64,000 nucleotides of DNA, taken from positions 186,001 to 250,000 of the forward strand of contig NZ_JAPJZI010000002.1 in the NCBI RefSeq assembly GCF_027944115.1, in the 5' to 3' direction. How positions within the stretch are numbered: the first letter of the stretch is position 1; the number at the start of each line of letters is the position of its first letter. Source of the DNA: Hoeflea prorocentri (GTDB taxonomy: Bacteria > Pseudomonadota > Alphaproteobacteria > Rhizobiales > Rhizobiaceae). The notes under the pieces are model-generated. The model was not told the DNA's origin and did no database searches. It saw only the letters and a list, made by a program, of their open reading frames with translations. Below, piece by piece: positions 17,212 to 25,800 of the stretch. The position numbers were made by a program, and so were the translations under genes.

Positions 17212-17958
17212 TCAGGGCAGGCTGACGGCGTAGTGCTGGTCGCTGGTCAGGCAGCGCGATGAACGCAGTTCCACCGGATTGCCTTCAAGATCGCGGGCTA
17301 TGCGCGTTATCAACAGCAAGGGCGTGCCGACCCCGCACCCCAGGGCCGCTGAATCGCGCGGTTCGCAAAGGATGGCTTTTACGCGCTCATCCGCCTTGGC
17401 GATGGTTATGCCCCAGCGCGATGAATAGAGCCGGTAGATATTGTTGGGAATTTCGTCCAGCTCCCTGAAGTCCGGAAAAGTCGCCGAGGGGATCGTAATG
17501 GTCTCGGCAATCACCGGTCTGCCGCCAAGTTCGCGCACGCGCTCGATACGCCAGACGGGTGCGCCGTCAGCAATGGAAAGCGACCGGGTTTCCTGCGCCG
17601 AGGCCTTTTCTTCGGACCAATCCAGTAGCCTTGATTCGGGAAATGTTTCCTTTTCGGCATGTTCGTCGGAGGTCAGCCGGAAAAACTGGAACAGGATGCG
17701 TGAATCCTCGGGTTCAGCAACAAATGTCCCGCGACCCTGATGGCGCACCAGAAGGCTTTCAGCGGTCATGGCATCGAGTGCCTTGCGCACCGTGCCCTGG
17801 CTGACATTGAGCTGGCGGGCCAGCTCCTGTTCGCTTGGTATGTTGGTGCCCGGTTGCCAGGTCCCGTCAACCAGCCGACGAATCAACTGGTCCTTGACCT
17901 GGGCGTAGAGCGGTTTGAAGCCGATGTTCGTGTCTGTTTCCTGCAAGGCCGCACCCAT
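17212..17958 (-). CDS. GntR-family repressor, HutC subfamily
   Basis: A 248-residue regulator. An N-terminal winged helix (residues about 18-85, with PSEQELARQLNVSQGTVRKALDAM) is followed by a UTRA effector-binding domain typical of the HutC branch. It is divergent from suyA, with its start 50 bases from a 19-bp palindrome. A near copy of that site precedes the kinase at 12121. The simplest model is a repressor of both halves of the sulfosugar/sulfolactate locus, released by a pathway intermediate such as sulfoquinovose, a sulfosugar phosphate or sulfolactate. Ligand and sites are inferred from position. It converges on the Gfo/Idh gene with 6 bases between stops. Confidence 0.87.
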   Translation of the reverse strand: MGAALQETDTNIGFKPLYAQVKDQLIRRLVDGTWQPGTNIPSEQELARQLNVSQGTVRKALDAMTAESLLVRHQGRGTFVAEPEDSRILFQFFRLTSDEHAEKETFPESRLLDWSEEKASAQETRSLSIADGAPVWRIERVRELGGRPVIAETITIPSATFPDFRELDEIPNNIYRLYSSRWGITIAKADERVKAILCEPRDSAALGCGVGTPLLLITRIARDLEGNPVELRSSRCLTSDQHYAVSLP

Positions 17959-17986
17959 TTAGATGGCTCTGTTTAGCCTGATCCGG

Positions 17987-18027
17987 TTGACAATGCCAGC
18001 ATAATGTATCTTATATATTATATAAGA
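17987..18027 (+). promoter_or_regulatory. suyA promoter with 19-bp palindromic operator
   Basis: A consensus -35 TTGACA (17987-17992) is followed after 18 bases by TTATAT (18011-18016). The -10 lies inside a perfect 19-bp palindrome, TCTTATATA-T-TATATAAGA (18009-18027). A regulator bound there would block RNA polymerase. The flanks GTATCTTATATA and AAGACTTG match the site at 12071, which looks like the same operator without one copy of a TTATATA heptamer. Confidence 0.75.
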
Positions 18028-18071
18028 CTTGGCGCTACGGCGCTCCCAATCCTGAAATTCTGGAGGCAGCC

Positions 18072-18359
18072 TTGAGTATCCCGCACTTGCTGGTGCACGA
18101 CCACAAGGACAATGTCGGCGTGGTTGTGATTGAAGACCTGACCGCCGGCACGAATATGACCTGTGTCGTGACCCATGATGATTCCGATTTTGAAATGACC
18201 TGCAGCAACGATGTGCCGATCGGGCACAAGGTCGCGCTGAAGGACCTCAACGAGGGCGACACGGTGATCAAATATGGCGAGGACATCGGCAAGGTGGTCG
18301 CGCCGATCAAGAAGGGCGAGCATGTGCACGTCCACAATGTGAAAACCAAGCGCTGGTAG
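18072..18359 (+). CDS. suyA: (R)-sulfolactate sulfo-lyase, small subunit SuyA
   Basis: A 95-residue SAF-domain protein homologous to the N-terminal part of altronate dehydratase. In SuyA/SuyB enzymes this piece is a separate subunit of just this size. The sequence ([20 protein letters not shown] onward) resembles Paracoccus SuyA as I remember it. The start is TTG at 18072 with TGGAGG at 18061-18066. With SuyB it would split (R)-sulfolactate into pyruvate and sulfite in the cytoplasm. The gene is first in a four-gene unit ending with two sulfolactate dehydrogenase genes, and that neighbourhood is what separates it from altronate or galactarate dehydratase. Confidence 0.85.
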   Translation: MSIPHLLVHDHKDNVGVVVIEDLTAGTNMTCVVTHDDSDFEMTCSNDVPIGHKVALKDLNEGDTVIKYGEDIGKVVAPIKKGEHVHVHNVKTKRW

Positions 18360-18370
18360 GAGGCAAACCC

Positions 18371-19537
18371 ATGTCAAACAGGATCATGGCTTACCGGCGC
18401 GAGAATGGCCGGGTCGGTGTCCGCAATCACGTTGTCATCCTGCCGCTGGATGATATCTCCAATGCGGCCTGTGAAGCGGTTGCCAACAATATCAAAGGCA
18501 CGATGGCGTTGCCGCACGCCTATGGGCGGCTGCAGTTCGGGGAAGACCTCGATCTTCACTTCCGTACGATGATCGGCACCGGCGCGAACCCGAATGTCGC
18601 CGCCGTTGTTGTCATCGGTATCGAACCGGAATGGACGAAGGTCGTTGTCGACGGGATTGCCGAGACCGGCAAACCGGTGACCGGGCTGTCGATCGAACAG
18701 AACGGCGATATCGCAACCATTGCCGCCGCGTCGCGTGTCGCCAAGGAGTACGTACATTGGGCGACCGAGCTGCAGCGGGTGGAGTGTGACATCTCTGAGC
18801 TGTGGATTTCAACGAAGTGCGGCGAGAGCGACACGACGACCGGCCTGTCGTCCTGTCCGACGGTCGGCAACATGTACGACAAGCTTCTGCCTCAGGGCAT
18901 CTATGGGTGTTTCGGGGAAACGTCGGAGATTACCGGTGCGGAACATCTTTGCGCCAAGCGTGCGGCCAATCCGGAAGCCGGCGAAAAATTCATGAAGATC
19001 TGGCAGGCCTATCAGGACGACGTCATCGAGGCGCACAAGACATCCGACCTTTCGGACAGCCAGCCGACCAAGGGTAACATTCTCGGCGGCCTGACGACCA
19101 TCGAGGAAAAGGCGCTCGGCAATCTGGAAAAGATCGGCCGCACATCGACCTATGTGGATGCGCTCGGCCCCGCCGAAGCCCCGCAAAAGGGCAAGGGCCT
19201 CTACTTCATGGATACATCGTCTGCCGCTGCCGAATGCGTCACCTTGATGGGGGCAGCGGGATATGTGATCCACACCTTCCCGACAGGCCAGGGCAATGTC
19301 ATTGGCAACCCCATCGTGCCGGTGATCAAGATATCGGGCAATCCGCGTACGCTGCGGACCATGAGCGAGCACATTGATGTTGACGTCACCGGTGTGTTGC
19401 GCCGCGATATGACGATCGATCAGGCCGGCGATGCGCTGATCGACATGATCGCCCGCACCGCCAATGGCCGCAATACGGCGGCCGAAGCGCTTGGTCACCG
19501 CGAGTTTGTCATGACCAAGCTTTACCGCAGCGCCTGA
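18371..19537 (+). CDS. suyB: (R)-sulfolactate sulfo-lyase, large subunit SuyB
   Basis: A 388-residue protein of the UxaA/altronate-dehydratase C-terminal family, the size known for SuyB. It has the family block [20 protein letters not shown] (about residues 147-166) and the late block [20 protein letters not shown]. These enzymes are iron-dependent lyases; with SuyA this one would release sulfite from (R)-sulfolactate. The start ATG follows a strong TAGGAGG, 11 bases after suyA. Database pipelines may label it altronate hydrolase. The linked slcC and comC genes argue for sulfolactate. A hairpin without T-tract follows the gene. Confidence 0.85.
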   Translation: MSNRIMAYRRENGRVGVRNHVVILPLDDISNAACEAVANNIKGTMALPHAYGRLQFGEDLDLHFRTMIGTGANPNVAAVVVIGIEPEWTKVVVDGIAETGKPVTGLSIEQNGDIATIAAASRVAKEYVHWATELQRVECDISELWISTKCGESDTTTGLSSCPTVGNMYDKLLPQGIYGCFGETSEITGAEHLCAKRAANPEAGEKFMKIWQAYQDDVIEAHKTSDLSDSQPTKGNILGGLTTIEEKALGNLEKIGRTSTYVDALGPAEAPQKGKGLYFMDTSSAAAECVTLMGAAGYVIHTFPTGQGNVIGNPIVPVIKISGNPRTLRTMSEHIDVDVTGVLRRDMTIDQAGDALIDMIARTANGRNTAAEALGHREFVMTKLYRSA

Positions 19538-19553
19538 GTGCTGCACTGTATCG

Positions 19554-19578
19554 GAACGGGCTCCTTGCGGGCCCGTTC
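19554..19578 (+). promoter_or_regulatory. Intercistronic hairpin between suyB and slcC
   Basis: GAACGGGC (19554-19561) and GCCCGTTC (19571-19578) form a perfect 8-bp stem around a 9-base loop. No T-run follows, so full termination is unlikely. Such hairpins often stabilise the upstream mRNA or reduce downstream expression, which would favour SuyAB over SlcC/ComC. Confidence 0.5.
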
Positions 19579-19601
19579 ACGAACACGACCGGACTTCTTC
19601 A

Positions 19602-20540
19602 ATGGCCAAGATCGTTATTACCGAGTTCATGGACGATGCGGCGGTGGCCCTGTTGTCTGATCATCACGAGACCCATTATGACCGCGGCCTTGCCGACCGG
19701 CAGGAGGATATCCCGTCTTTGACCGGCGATGCGTCCGCGCTCATCGTACGCAACCGGACACAGGTCAACACCGCGCTCCTTGATGCAACGCCCGGGCTCA
19801 AATGTGTCGGCCGGCTTGGTGTCGGTCTCGACAATATCGACCTTGAGGCGTGCAAGGCGCGGGGCGTTGCCGTGTTTCCCGCCACGGGTGCCAACAATCA
19901 GAGCGTCGCCGAATATGTGATTGCCAATGCGATGCTGCTGCTGCGGGGCGCATACCACTCAAGCGATGCAATGCTGAGCGGGGCTTGGCCGCGCCAGCAA
20001 CTGATGGGTCGCGAGCTCGCGGGCCGAACCATGGGGCTCGTCGGTTTTGGCGCCATAGCCCGGGAGGTCGCGCTGCGCGCCAGCGTGCTGGGCATGGATA
20101 TCGTTGCCTATGACCCCTTCTGCATGGCGGATGATCCGGGTTGGCAGCTGGCCCGCAACGTTTCCCTCGACGGTCTGCTGGAATTGTCCGATGTGGTCAG
20201 CCTTCATACGCCTCTGAATGACAAGACGCGGCATATGATCAACGCCGACGCCCTGTCGAAGATGAAGCCGGATGCGGTGATCATCAACGCGGCCCGGGGC
20301 GGGGTCGTTGACGAGGACGCGCTTGCAGCCGCGCTTTCGGGCGGCCGGCTTGCCGGCGCCGCCCTTGATGTTTTTGAGGTGGAGCCGTTGACGGCGGAGG
20401 CCGCCAAAAAGTTCGCCGGCATCGGCAATGTTGTGCTGACCCCGCATATAGCCGGGGTGACGGACGAATCCAATGTGCGCGTCAGCGCGATGACGGCAAA
20501 ATCCGTTCTGGACCATCTGGCGGGTGCCGGACATGGCTGA
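19602..20540 (+). CDS. slcC: (S)-sulfolactate dehydrogenase, D-isomer-specific 2-hydroxyacid dehydrogenase family
   Basis: A 312-residue NAD-dependent 2-hydroxyacid dehydrogenase. The cofactor motif GLVGFGAIAREV is in the middle, the substrate arginine in NAARGGVVDEDAL, and the catalytic histidine in LTPHIAGVT. In Chromohalobacter, SlcC oxidises (S)-sulfolactate to 3-sulfopyruvate, and ComC then reduces this to the (R) form used by SuyAB. The presence of a ComC-type gene overlapping its 3' end (8 bases) makes this assignment much better than phosphoglycerate or other 2-hydroxyacid dehydrogenases. Confidence 0.8.
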   Translation: MAKIVITEFMDDAAVALLSDHHETHYDRGLADRQEDIPSLTGDASALIVRNRTQVNTALLDATPGLKCVGRLGVGLDNIDLEACKARGVAVFPATGANNQSVAEYVIANAMLLLRGAYHSSDAMLSGAWPRQQLMGRELAGRTMGLVGFGAIAREVALRASVLGMDIVAYDPFCMADDPGWQLARNVSLDGLLELSDVVSLHTPLNDKTRHMINADALSKMKPDAVIINAARGGVVDEDALAAALSGGRLAGAALDVFEVEPLTAEAAKKFAGIGNVVLTPHIAGVTDESNVRVSAMTAKSVLDHLAGAGHG

Positions 20541-21540
20541 CGGGGAAATGCGGCTGAGCCCTGATGCCGTCCATGTCTTGATCGTGGATGCGCTGCGAAG
20601 ATCAGAAACATCGCCTGACAATGCCGATGCTGTAGCGCGGGCGCTTGTTGCTGCCGAACTGGCCGGCCAGCGCGGACATGGGCTGCGTCGGGTCGGTTCC
20701 TACGCAGCGCAGGCAGCCTGCGGGAAGGTTGATGGTCACGCGCGTCCGTCCCTGGCCCAGCACAAACCGGCAGCAGCGCTGATCGATGCTGCAAACGGTT
20801 TTGCTTACCCGGCTATTGAAATGGCCCAGAACTGGCTTGGCGAAACCTGTCCGGCTCAGGGTATCGCCATCGTCGGCATCACCCGGTCGCACCATTGCGG
20901 TGTCGCGGGCGTGGTTGTTGAAGCGCTGGCGGATAAGGGGCTAGTCGCGATGCTGTTTGCCAATACGCCTGGCGCCATGGCGCCCTGGGGTGGCAGAAGA
21001 GCGCTCTTCGGCACCAATCCGATCGCGTTCTCGGCGCCCGTCAAAGGTGATGATCCGGTCACGGTTGACATCTCGCTTTCCAAGGTTGCGCGCGGCAAGA
21101 TCATGGCTGCTAATCAAAGCGGCGAAAGCATCCCCGAGGGTTGGGCCTTCGATGCCGACGGCGTGCCCACGACGGATCCGGCGGCTGCGCTTTCCGGCAC
21201 CATGGCGCCGATGGGCGATGCCAAGGGCACGGTGCTGGCGTTGATGGTTGAACTCCTCAGCGCCGGGCTGACGGGCGCGCACTACAGTTTCGAGCAAAGT
21301 TCTTTCCTCAATGCGCAAGGGGATCCGCCGGGAGCCGGTCAGACCCTTGTGGCCATCGATCCGACAGCGTTCGGTCACGATGCGACTGCCCGTTTTGTGC
21401 ACATGGCTGCAAAGATCGGGGATGATGACGGGGCAAGACTGCCGGGTCGTCGCCGACAGGCGCTTCGCGAGGCATTTCGGCGCGACGGAGTTCCGGTCGA
21501 TGCCGGCCTGGTGGCCGACATCGAGGCGATCGGGGCCTGA
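20533..21540 (+). CDS. comC: (R)-sulfolactate dehydrogenase ComC, malate/L-lactate dehydrogenase family
   Basis: A 335-residue NAD(P)-dependent enzyme of the LDH2/MDG2 family, unrelated in fold to SlcC. Landmarks are GHGLRRV near the N-terminus, the catalytic-histidine block ITRSHHCGVAG and the block GTNPIAFSAP. ComC-type enzymes reduce 3-sulfopyruvate to (R)-sulfolactate. ATG at 20533 overlaps the slcC stop, so the pair is coupled and would act as a two-step epimerase for sulfolactate. It is the last gene of the suy unit and converges on the AraC-type gene with 9 bases between stops. Confidence 0.82.
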   Translation: MADGEMRLSPDAVHVLIVDALRRSETSPDNADAVARALVAAELAGQRGHGLRRVGSYAAQAACGKVDGHARPSLAQHKPAAALIDAANGFAYPAIEMAQNWLGETCPAQGIAIVGITRSHHCGVAGVVVEALADKGLVAMLFANTPGAMAPWGGRRALFGTNPIAFSAPVKGDDPVTVDISLSKVARGKIMAANQSGESIPEGWAFDADGVPTTDPAAALSGTMAPMGDAKGTVLALMVELLSAGLTGAHYSFEQSSFLNAQGDPPGAGQTLVAIDPTAFGHDATARFVHMAAKIGDDDGARLPGRRRQALREAFRRDGVPVDAGLVADIEAIGA

Positions 21541-21549
21541 TCGAATCGT

Positions 21550-22383
21550 TCAGGCTGCGAGCGGGAGGTAGATCTCGGTCAGCAGGTCCTCGGGTTTGGT
21601 TTCTGCCGGATTGTTGAGATAGACTTCGTAGCAGGGCGAGTCCGCGGGCTCGCGGCCGGATTCCGGCAGCCAGCGGCCGAACAGGTGATCATAGGCGACC
21701 CTGATGTCCTCATAGGGCCCTTTGTAGGTCAGGATTGCGTAATCGCCGGCCTTCAGGGTTACATCGTCAAGCCCCTTCGGCAAATCTGTGTTGTCGGCGA
21801 CCAGAAAGCCGGCGCAGCTTTTAAGATCGGCTTCCGCAACTAAACTCGGATCGTCATAATAGACTGCGGCGACACCGCGTATGTTCGATCCGAGTTGTGG
21901 TGCGAAGGCTCCCAGTTTCTGGAATTGCGCACCGATCCCGGTATACGGCCCATGATGGTGCAGGGCTGCCAGATGCTGGTTTTCGGCTTTTTTGACTTCG
22001 ACGTCGAACACTTTGTTTTCTCCTTTAGAGCGTGCTGGTTTGGTCAGGCTTGAAAAGCCATCCTTGCGGAACGATCGGGGAGAAACGCCGTACTGATCCT
22101 GAAAGGCGCGTGTGAAGCTTTTGACATTGGGATATCCCACCTTTGCCGCAATGGCGGAAACCGGCCAGTCCTTGCCGATCAGCCACAAGGCGGCGCGGTG
22201 AAGCCGCAGCCGGCGGGCAGCCTGGGCGCAGGTCTCACCGGTCATGGCGTTAAAGATCCGATGCCAGTGAAACCTGGACATGGCCGCCACATCGGCAAGT
22301 GCGTCCAGCGACAGGTCGCCGGCGGGATTGTCGTGAATATGTCTCAAGACACGCATGATACGCTTCTCATAATCGTTCGACAC
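21550..22383 (-). CDS. AraC-family regulator with GyrI-like effector domain
   Basis: A 277-residue regulator. The AraC-type double helix-turn-helix is at the N-terminus (residues 1-105; LDALADVAAMSRFHWHRIF and AIAAKVGYPNVKSFTRAF). A GyrI-like/SOUL-type small-molecule binding domain follows (about 120-277), as in Rob and SoxS-like multidrug regulators. It is divergent from the giant autotransporter across 441 bases and convergent with comC. There is no evidence tying it to either. Ligands of such domains are usually amphipathic or cationic compounds. Confidence 0.87.
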   Translation of the reverse strand: MSNDYEKRIMRVLRHIHDNPAGDLSLDALADVAAMSRFHWHRIFNAMTGETCAQAARRLRLHRAALWLIGKDWPVSAIAAKVGYPNVKSFTRAFQDQYGVSPRSFRKDGFSSLTKPARSKGENKVFDVEVKKAENQHLAALHHHGPYTGIGAQFQKLGAFAPQLGSNIRGVAAVYYDDPSLVAEADLKSCAGFLVADNTDLPKGLDDVTLKAGDYAILTYKGPYEDIRVAYDHLFGRWLPESGREPADSPCYEVYLNNPAETKPEDLLTEIYLPLAA

Positions 22384-22824
22384 CGTTCACTCCCTGCTTT
22401 GTTCCACCGTCACCTTGCCCCAGGGCCGATCCACAAATCTTGCTGAATTGGCGGTTTGCATGCCGGATGGTCGTGGATCGACACAGTGAGACGAAGAAAA
22501 GTGGCGATGTGGTTTCACCTTGATGGAAGCGTGGCTGCATTTTCGCCAGCGCCGGGTTTCAGACACAAAGCTCCGCCGGATTTCCGGGTTCGGCACGGTT
22601 CGGTTTGCACAATCTGTGGGTGCAATGATGTGAATCTGCAACAGTCCATCGGATTCGATCCCTACCACAGGTTGATAACCTACAATGTGAATTGAACCAA
22701 AACGCGATGTCCAAATAGCATTATCTCAGCGGGCTTATTTCGCTCCGGACTACCTAGAACAGTTTCAGCAGCCATAGCTACTATCACCAATTCGACCGCA
22801 GCGTCGTTAAGTGAGGACGTTATA
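22384..22824. other. Intergenic region before the autotransporter, no gene seen
   Basis: The 441 bases between the divergent AraC-type and autotransporter genes hold no convincing coding frame. A small inverted repeat, AGGTT-GAT-AACCT, lies at 22669-22681, in the AT-richer half next to the autotransporter. GAGGACG at 22812-22818 is the likely ribosome site for the ATG at 22825. No clear promoter hexamers were identified. Confidence 0.5.
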
Positions 22825-25800
22825 ATGGGGTATGCATCGCGTCAGGGATTGAAGTCCAATCTTCTCAAATTAACCCTTGGTATCGGTGCTTTGCCGGCTA
22901 TCAGCCTGGCCGGTGGTGCGTTTGCGCAGACGGTGCTTCCTCCGGGTGAAAGCGGTATCGATATTCTTGAGACCGGCGATCCAGCAAATTCGATCACTGT
23001 CGAAAACGCTGGGGGTTTTTCGGTTCTTACGCTGACAATACCGGGTCCTCCATTTCCGGTCTCGATACCGGCTTTCGGCGTCAATGTCCGCAGCGCCGGT
23101 GACGACGGTGAGCTGCGCTCCGGAAGTCCGAGGTTGCCAGGTCCATCCGGTAACGGCGGAACAGTGGAGGTGACCAATTCCGGCATTATCGAAGCGGCGG
23201 GCTTGATGTCGGGTGGTATTCGCGCCGTCAGTCAGGGCGGTGACGGCGTGGAGGGCTTCGACAACGCCGGTGCGTCGAATGATTTTGGTGGCGACGGCGG
23301 CAACGGGGCCGATGTGACCGTATCGAACAGCGGCGTCCTGACGACCTCTGGCCAGTCCGGCGTTGGCCTGTTTGCCGCCAGCCTCGGTGGTGATGGGGGC
23401 GACGGCGCGGATTCCGATGCAGGTCTTGGTGGTAATGCCGGGTCGGCCGGCATCGTCATGGTCGAGAACATCGCCAAAATCACAACCAATGCGGCCAGGG
23501 CAAACGGCATCAGTGCCATCAGTCAGGGTGGTGACGGCGGCCAAGGCGGCGACGAAACAGACGACATCATTGGAGGAACCGGTGGGACCGGCGGGCTTGG
23601 CGGGGCCGGCTCCGATGTCTTTGTGACCAACCACGGCTTGGTGGAAACTTTCGGCAATGATGCTTTCGCGGTCTTTGCATCCTCGACCGGAGGGGCCGGA
23701 GGGGCCGGCGGCAAAGGCGGCGGTGTTCTGCCCATCGTGGTCAATGGCGGTTCCGCCAACAATGGCGGACGCGCAGGTGATGTTGACGTGACCAATTTCG
23801 GAACCTTGACCACATCCGGTGTCGGATCCAGCGCGCTTTTTGTTCAGTCCGTTGGCGGCGGTGGCGGTGTGGCGGGAACGGCCGGCAATCTCAGAACTCT
23901 GGTCAGCCTTGCCGGATCCGGCGGTGCGGGGGCCGATGCGGGCGACGTTTCGGTCGACAATTACGGGCAGATCGAGACAAGGGGAGCCGGTGCGCACGGT
24001 CTCCTGCTACAATCCATCGGTGGTGGCGGTGGATCGGCGGGGTTTGCTGTCGGTCTTATCAGTATCGGCGGTACGAGCGGCGATGACGACGAAGCGGGCG
24101 GCGCCGATGGGGGCCGCGTCAATGGCGTAAACCATGGCACCATTACAACGGAAGCATCCTATGCCTATGGCGTGATCGCTCAATCAGTTGGCGGCGGCGG
24201 TGGCGGCGGCGGGTTTAACGTTGGAGCGATTGCAATTGGTGGGGAGGGTAGCACCGGTGGTGATGCAGGCGCGGTCGAGTTCGAGAATAGCGGCATCATC
24301 AGGACGTCAGGCGACTTCTCGGGTGCGTTGCTCGCGCAGTCGACCGGCGGCGGTGGCGGCGTCGGGGGCGGTGCCGTCAGCATCTTCTCCATCGGCGGCA
24401 GCGGCAGTTTCGGCGGCGATGCAAAACAGGTTGACGTCACCAACACAGCCGACCTTGCGACCGGCGGACATGTTTCATTCGGGGTCAAGGCTCAATCGAT
24501 TGGCGGCGGCGGCGGCGCAGGTGGCTTTGGAGTAAGTGCCGGTCTGTTGGGATCGACAGCCATCGGCGGGTCGGGCGGCTCAGGCGGCAGCGGCTCGGTG
24601 GTGAATCTGTCTAACGCGGGTTCGGTCGTTACGGACGGAGCCCTGTCCCATGCGGTTGTCGCCCAATCCATTGGCGGCGGCGGTGGAACAGGCGGGTTCG
24701 CAGTAGCCGGATCGATCGGGATCGGCGTTGCGGTGTCTTCGGCATTCGGCGGCCGGGGTGGCGACGGCGGAGACGGCGGTGCCGTCACGCTCGTTAATGA
24801 CGGTATGGTTCAGACGATGGGTGCCGGCGCGCTCGGAGTTCTTGCCCAGTCAGCCGGCGGTGGTGGTGGCGCCGGCGGGTTTGCCGCCGCCGGCGCGGTG
24901 TCGATCGGTGTCAGCAAGATTTCGGCCACCTCGGTGACACTGGCCCTCGGCGGGAGCGGCGGAGGGGGCGGCTCGTCGGATGCGGTGATCCTTGAAAACA
25001 ATGGATCTGTGTCGACCAGCGGCGACCGCGCTCATGCGATCGTAGCCCAATCGGTTGGCGGTGGTGGCGGATCGGGCGGCTTTACCGGGTCGGCGTCTGT
25101 CGCGATCGGCGTCGGAACAAAGTTGCCGAATTTCGCAGTGAGTGTTGGAATCGGCGGGACGGGCGGCGATGGCGGTCATGGCAAGACTGTTTCAGCGACC
25201 AGCACGGCAGCGCTGATCCATACGAGCGGGCGTGATGCAGACGGCATTTTGGCGCAATCCGTCGGCGGTGGTGGCGGTGAGGGTGGTTTTGCACTTGGAG
25301 GCGCGGCGGGCGGTCAGAAATCCTTCAACGTGACCGTGCAGGTTGGCGGTGAGGGCGGTGCCGGCGGAAACAGCGACCGGGTGCAGGTGTCCAACAGTAG
25401 CCGTATTGTGACGGAAGGCCTCTCTTCTGTCGGGCTTGTGGCGCAATCCGTTGGCGGTGGCGGCGGCAGCGGTGGCTTTGTCGGCGGCATCGCGTTCGGT
25501 CTTAAGGAGTCCGTCAATGTTGCGGTTACCGTTGGTGGCAAGGGCGGCGACGGTGGTAACGGCGGCACTGTGTTTGTCGAAAATGACGGCGTTATCTCTA
25601 CAGGTGGAGAACTCTCGTCGGCCCTCTTGGCTCAATCGGTGGGTGGCGGGGGCGGGACCGGAGGTGCCGCCGGTATCGACGAAGACGCCGTTACAGCGCT
25701 TCTAACCGATCTTGTCGGAGTTACCGACGATACGGCCGAAGACGGCCTGCCGGATCTCGGTGGTGCCGGCTCATTTGGATTTGGCGCTCAGGTATTCAAT

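Noticed and set aside
18072-19537. Altronate or galactarate dehydratase split in two
   Set aside because: The fold family is the same, but the split into 95- and 388-residue proteins and the linked slcC-comC pair match sulfolactate sulfo-lyase; no uronate genes are nearby.
22387-22668. 93-codon minus-strand open frame upstream of the AraC-type gene
   Set aside because: No ribosome site or recognisable domain; it lies in the leader region between divergent genes and is probably non-coding.
22870-23997. Long minus-strand open frames across the autotransporter
   Set aside because: Several antisense frames stay open because Gly codons (GGN) read as Pro/Ala/Thr-rich sequence on the other strand. 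They are low-complexity shadows without plausible starts or ribosome sites.
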